Shown here piece by piece: positions 61,589-64,000 of a stretch of DNA of 64,000 nucleotides. The position numbers were made by a program, and so were the translations under genes. The notes beneath the pieces were generated by a model that had not been told where the DNA came from, did not search any database, and was given only the letters and a program-made list of their open reading frames with translations. This DNA comes from Geotrypetes seraphini (Eukaryota > Chordata > Amphibia > Gymnophiona > Dermophiidae). Numbering within the stretch: position 1 is the first letter of the stretch; each line of letters opens with the position of its first letter. The stretch spans positions 113,759,670 to 113,823,669 of the forward strand of contig NC_047086.1 of NCBI RefSeq assembly GCF_902459505.1, read 5' to 3'.

Positions 61589-62945
61589 GAACATCCAGTG
61601 AGATCATCAAGTTTGCAGACGACACAAAGCTATGCCGGGCAATCGGATCGCAGAAGGATAGCGAGGAACTCCAGAGTGACTTGTGTCAGTTAGAGAAATG
61701 GGCAGAGAAATGGCAGATGAAATTTAATGTGGAAAAGTGCAAAGTAATGCATTTAGGCAGAAAGAACAAGGAACACGAGTATAGAATGTCAGGAGCAACT
61801 CTGGGTAAGAGCCAACAAGAAAAGGACCTGGGCGTGCTAATAGATAGGACCCTGAAACCATCGGCACAATGCGCAGCAGCGGCAAAGAAAGCAAATAGAA
61901 TGTTAGGCATGATAAAAGTAGATCGGAGAGCGTTATAATGCCGTTTTATAGAGCAATGGTCAGACCACACTTGGAATACTGTGCCCAACATTGGTCTCCC
62001 AACCTAAAGAAGGATAAAAACATAAGAACATAAGAAATGCTTCACCGGATCAGACCTTGGATCCATCTAGTCCGGCGATCCACACACGAGGAGGCCCAGC
62101 CAGGCCTACCCTGGCGAATACCTTAGTTATTCGTATCCCTCAATGTGGCTTTCAAGAAGATGTGCATCCAACTTGCCCTTAAATCCTTGAATGGTGGTTT
62201 CCTCCACAACCTCTTCCGGGAGAGCGTTCCAGGCGTTCACCACTCGCTGTGTGAAGCAGAATTTTCTGACATTTATCCTGGCCCTGTCCCCCCACAGCTT
62301 CAGTCCATGACCTCTTGTCCGAGTCACCTTTGACATTGTGAATAAAGTTGTTCCCTGCTCTATTTTGTCGAATCCTTTCAGTATTTTAAAAGTCTCTATC
62401 AGATCCCCTTGCAGTCTCCTCTTCTCAAGGGTGAATAATCCTAGTTTTCTGCTGGAGAGAGTGCAGAGATGAGCAACAAAGCTAGTAAAAGGTATGGAGA
62501 AACTGGAATACAAGGAGCGACTTAAGAGACTGGGATTGTTCTCCCTTGAGAAAAGGAGACTGCGAGGGGATATGATCGAGACCTTCAAAATACTGAAAGG
62601 AATCGACAAAATAGAGCAGGAAAAAAAATTCTTTACAATGTCTAATGTGACCCGGACAAGAGGACATGGACTGAAGCTAAGGGGTGACAAGTCCAGGACA
62701 AATATCAGGAAGTTCTGCTTCACACAAAGAGTGGTTGACACCTGGAATGCTCTCCCATAGGAGGTTATAGCGGAATCGACTGTCCTAGGATTTAAAAGCA
62801 AACTAAATGCACATCTCCTTACGAGAGGCATAGAGGGATATGGGTGACTAAAAATTACACCTGGCTGGGCCTCCGCGTGTGCAGATCGCCGGACTTCATA
62901 GACCGAAGGTCTGATCCGGAGATGGCGCTTCTTATGTTCAAGCAC
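61589..62945 (+). mobile_element. CR1 LINE, 5'-truncated, split by another CR1
   Basis: Reads KFADDTKLCRAIGSQKDSEE, WQMKFNVEKCKVMHLGRKNK, GKSQQEKDLGVLIDRTLKPS and [12 protein letters not shown] up to 62015. It resumes at about 62456 with LLERVQR-type sequence, MEKLEYKERLKRLGLFSLEK, MIETFKILKGIDKIEQEKK and QRVVDTWNALP. A TAG lies at 62758-62760 and a frameshift at about 61917. The 3' end has CGCGTGTGCAGATCGCCGGA and CTTCTTATGTTCAAG. It is a young-looking copy by its long frames. Confidence 0.85.
62016..62455 (-). mobile_element. CR1 LINE 3' end inserted in the opposite direction into a CR1
   Basis: Starts with the inverse octamer tail AAAACATAAGAACATAAGAA, then ATCAGACCTTGGATCCATCT and GGCGATCCACACACGAGGAG. 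It runs backward into the ORF2 tail (inverse of KLGLFTLEKRRLQGDLIETF and FCFTQRVVNAWNALPEEVVE). It ends at CCTAGTTTTCT, after which the host CR1 continues. The host and insert are members of one family. Confidence 0.85.
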
Positions 62946-63189
62946 AAGTACTGATCAAGCTTATAATGTTAGTAGGGAAATTATATTTCAATGAAATTAG
63001 TTTCTATATTTAAAAATAGTTTGAGAAATATATTGCTCTTGATTGTAATTTTTTGAGCATATAGTCCTTGCATTCAGTAACATCAGCATGCTTTTTTTAT
63101 TCTGGATTGTGCATCAGATTTGTATAATGTCTGCACTGTAGGCCAGTATCTGGACTCCTTCACTCTATTTTAGTAAGAATCTATGGGAA
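62946..63189. other. No feature recognised
   Basis: AT-rich sequence between the CR1 tail and the DIRS-like element. Confidence 0.4.
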
Positions 63190-64000
63190 GATTAAGTTCT
63201 TACCTCGATAATCTTCTTTCTGGAATAAGGGTATAGGAATCCTGACTGTAGGTAATATCTCTCTGCTTGCAAGTTGTGTTGCAAAAGGGTGAAATTTACA
63301 TTCTTCAACTCTGCCTCCTTCACTATTAGCTGTAGTGCCCCCTTCAGTTTGTACCAAAGCAATTGATCATCACTATAATGTAAAATAAGGAGGAATGAGG
63401 AACCTCCCCAACAATACATTTCTGTTCTGCTCTGTAAGAAAAAAATTGAACAAAGTTAATTAACATATTACTTAAACCCAGGTGGAATGAACAACCCACC
63501 TAATTAAAGTGCAACCAGTAATAACACTTATGGAGCTCATAGAGTCTCACTTACTGCCTTTTTTATATGACTGACAGAAGCAAATCTCCAGCTCTGATCA
63601 AACATATGTCTGAGACAGGAAGCAGGCAAACTCCAGACTGACGGGGTAGGTTGTCAGGACTCTTATACCCTTATTCCAGAAAGAAGATTATCAAGGTACG
63701 AACCTAATCTTCCCTTCTAGTGCAAAGGGTATAGGAGTCCTGATTGTAGGTAACGTACCAAAACATTCTCCCAAGTCTAGGGTGGGACAGAAGAGATTGC
63801 CTATAAAATCAATGACCCAAAAGCAGTATCCTCTTGTGCTGCCACATCCACTCAGTAAAAGTTGTAAATGTATGGAGAGTGGATCAAGTAGTTCCCTACA
63901 AATCTCCTCAACTGGGATCGCCCGAGTCTCTGCCCATGAAGAAGCCACCCCTCTAGTGAAGTGTGCTCTCAAGGAAATTGGCAGCTGTTTCCCAAAGCCA
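63190..64000 (-). mobile_element. DIRS-like retroelement, recombinase end, cut by window edge
   Basis: On the minus strand, 63990-63690 encodes the C-terminus of a DIRS-type tyrosine recombinase: an LRAHFTRGVASSWAETRAIP segment followed by EEICR. The Arg-x-x-His...SW pattern is that of the recombinase catalytic region. Next come an internal complementary region (63650-63720) and the terminal repeat, whose start TAATCTTCTTTCTGGAATAA (63211) is the inverse of TTATTCCAGAAAGAAGATTA at 63670. This is the layout of a DIRS right end. It looks broken; the rest lies outside the window. Confidence 0.7.

Noticed and set aside
63192-63419. 75-codon minus-strand frame as an ENPP4 exon
   Set aside because: It lies in the terminal repeat of the DIRS-like element and has no ENPP motif.

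Overview
This is vertebrate nuclear DNA of the large-intron, repeat-rich kind. Two host genes can be supported, both ectonucleotide pyrophosphatase/phosphodiesterases. ENPP5 lies on the + strand, with its coding exons at 9551-10379, 13616-13792 and 25803-26182. Only the last coding exon of ENPP4 is inside the window, on the - strand at 57365-56998; the rest of that gene must lie to the right of base 64000. The genes therefore converge tail to tail, as ENPP4 and ENPP5 do in mammals, with about 31 kb between their stop codons. The repeat landscape (CR1, two L2 lineages, an L1/Tx1-like LINE, DIRS-like tyrosine-recombinase elements, hAT, Harbinger-like, Tc1/mariner and Helitron elements, and tRNA-derived SINEs) suggests an amphibian, probably a caecilian. 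That taxonomic call is an inference from repeat style and not proven by the sequence.

Layout. 1-2.7 kb: LINE fragments. 2.69-3.17 kb: a CpG-rich block, the best candidate for the ENPP5 promoter and first exon. 4.1-6.2 kb: a DIRS-like fossil. 6.28-9.35 kb: a hAT-type element with 15-bp perfect terminal inverted repeats that carries a degraded, intron-free piece resembling the STAMBPL1 (AMSH-LP) coding sequence. 9.5-26.9 kb: ENPP5 exons and two introns. The second intron holds an L2 split by a DIRS-like element and a CR1, plus hAT, mariner, SINE and Helitron insertions. 27.2-56 kb: the intergenic region, built almost wholly of nested transposons. 57-57.4 kb: ENPP4 last exon. 57.4-64 kb: ENPP4 intron containing an L1 ORF2 tail, a SINE, a CR1 inserted into another CR1, and at the right edge a DIRS-like element with a tyrosine-recombinase coding fragment.

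The striking part is how clearly insertion history can be read from target-site duplications. A CR1 at 40.2-48.0 kb is cut by a 4,544-bp hAT with an exact 8-bp duplication. That hAT is itself cut by a second hAT (1,854 bp, another exact 8-bp duplication), which holds a small MITE. An L1-like element (34.6-37.2 kb, about 16-bp duplication) is cut by a second L1-like copy (35.07-36.08 kb, exact 16-bp duplication with a poly-A tail). Two Helitrons share a TC start, a 3' hairpin and a CTAG end, and each sits between A and T. Several hAT-type elements carry long, GC-rich palindromes.

Functionally the two host genes are independent type I membrane ectoenzymes of the same family. ENPP5 here keeps all the metal-binding residues and the threonine nucleophile. 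I found no complete undescribed system. The most unusual items are the captured STAMBPL1-like sequence, the 312-bp palindrome and an unidentified exon-like reading frame at 52430-52656. All lengths and matches were read by eye, so boundaries of diverged repeats are approximate.
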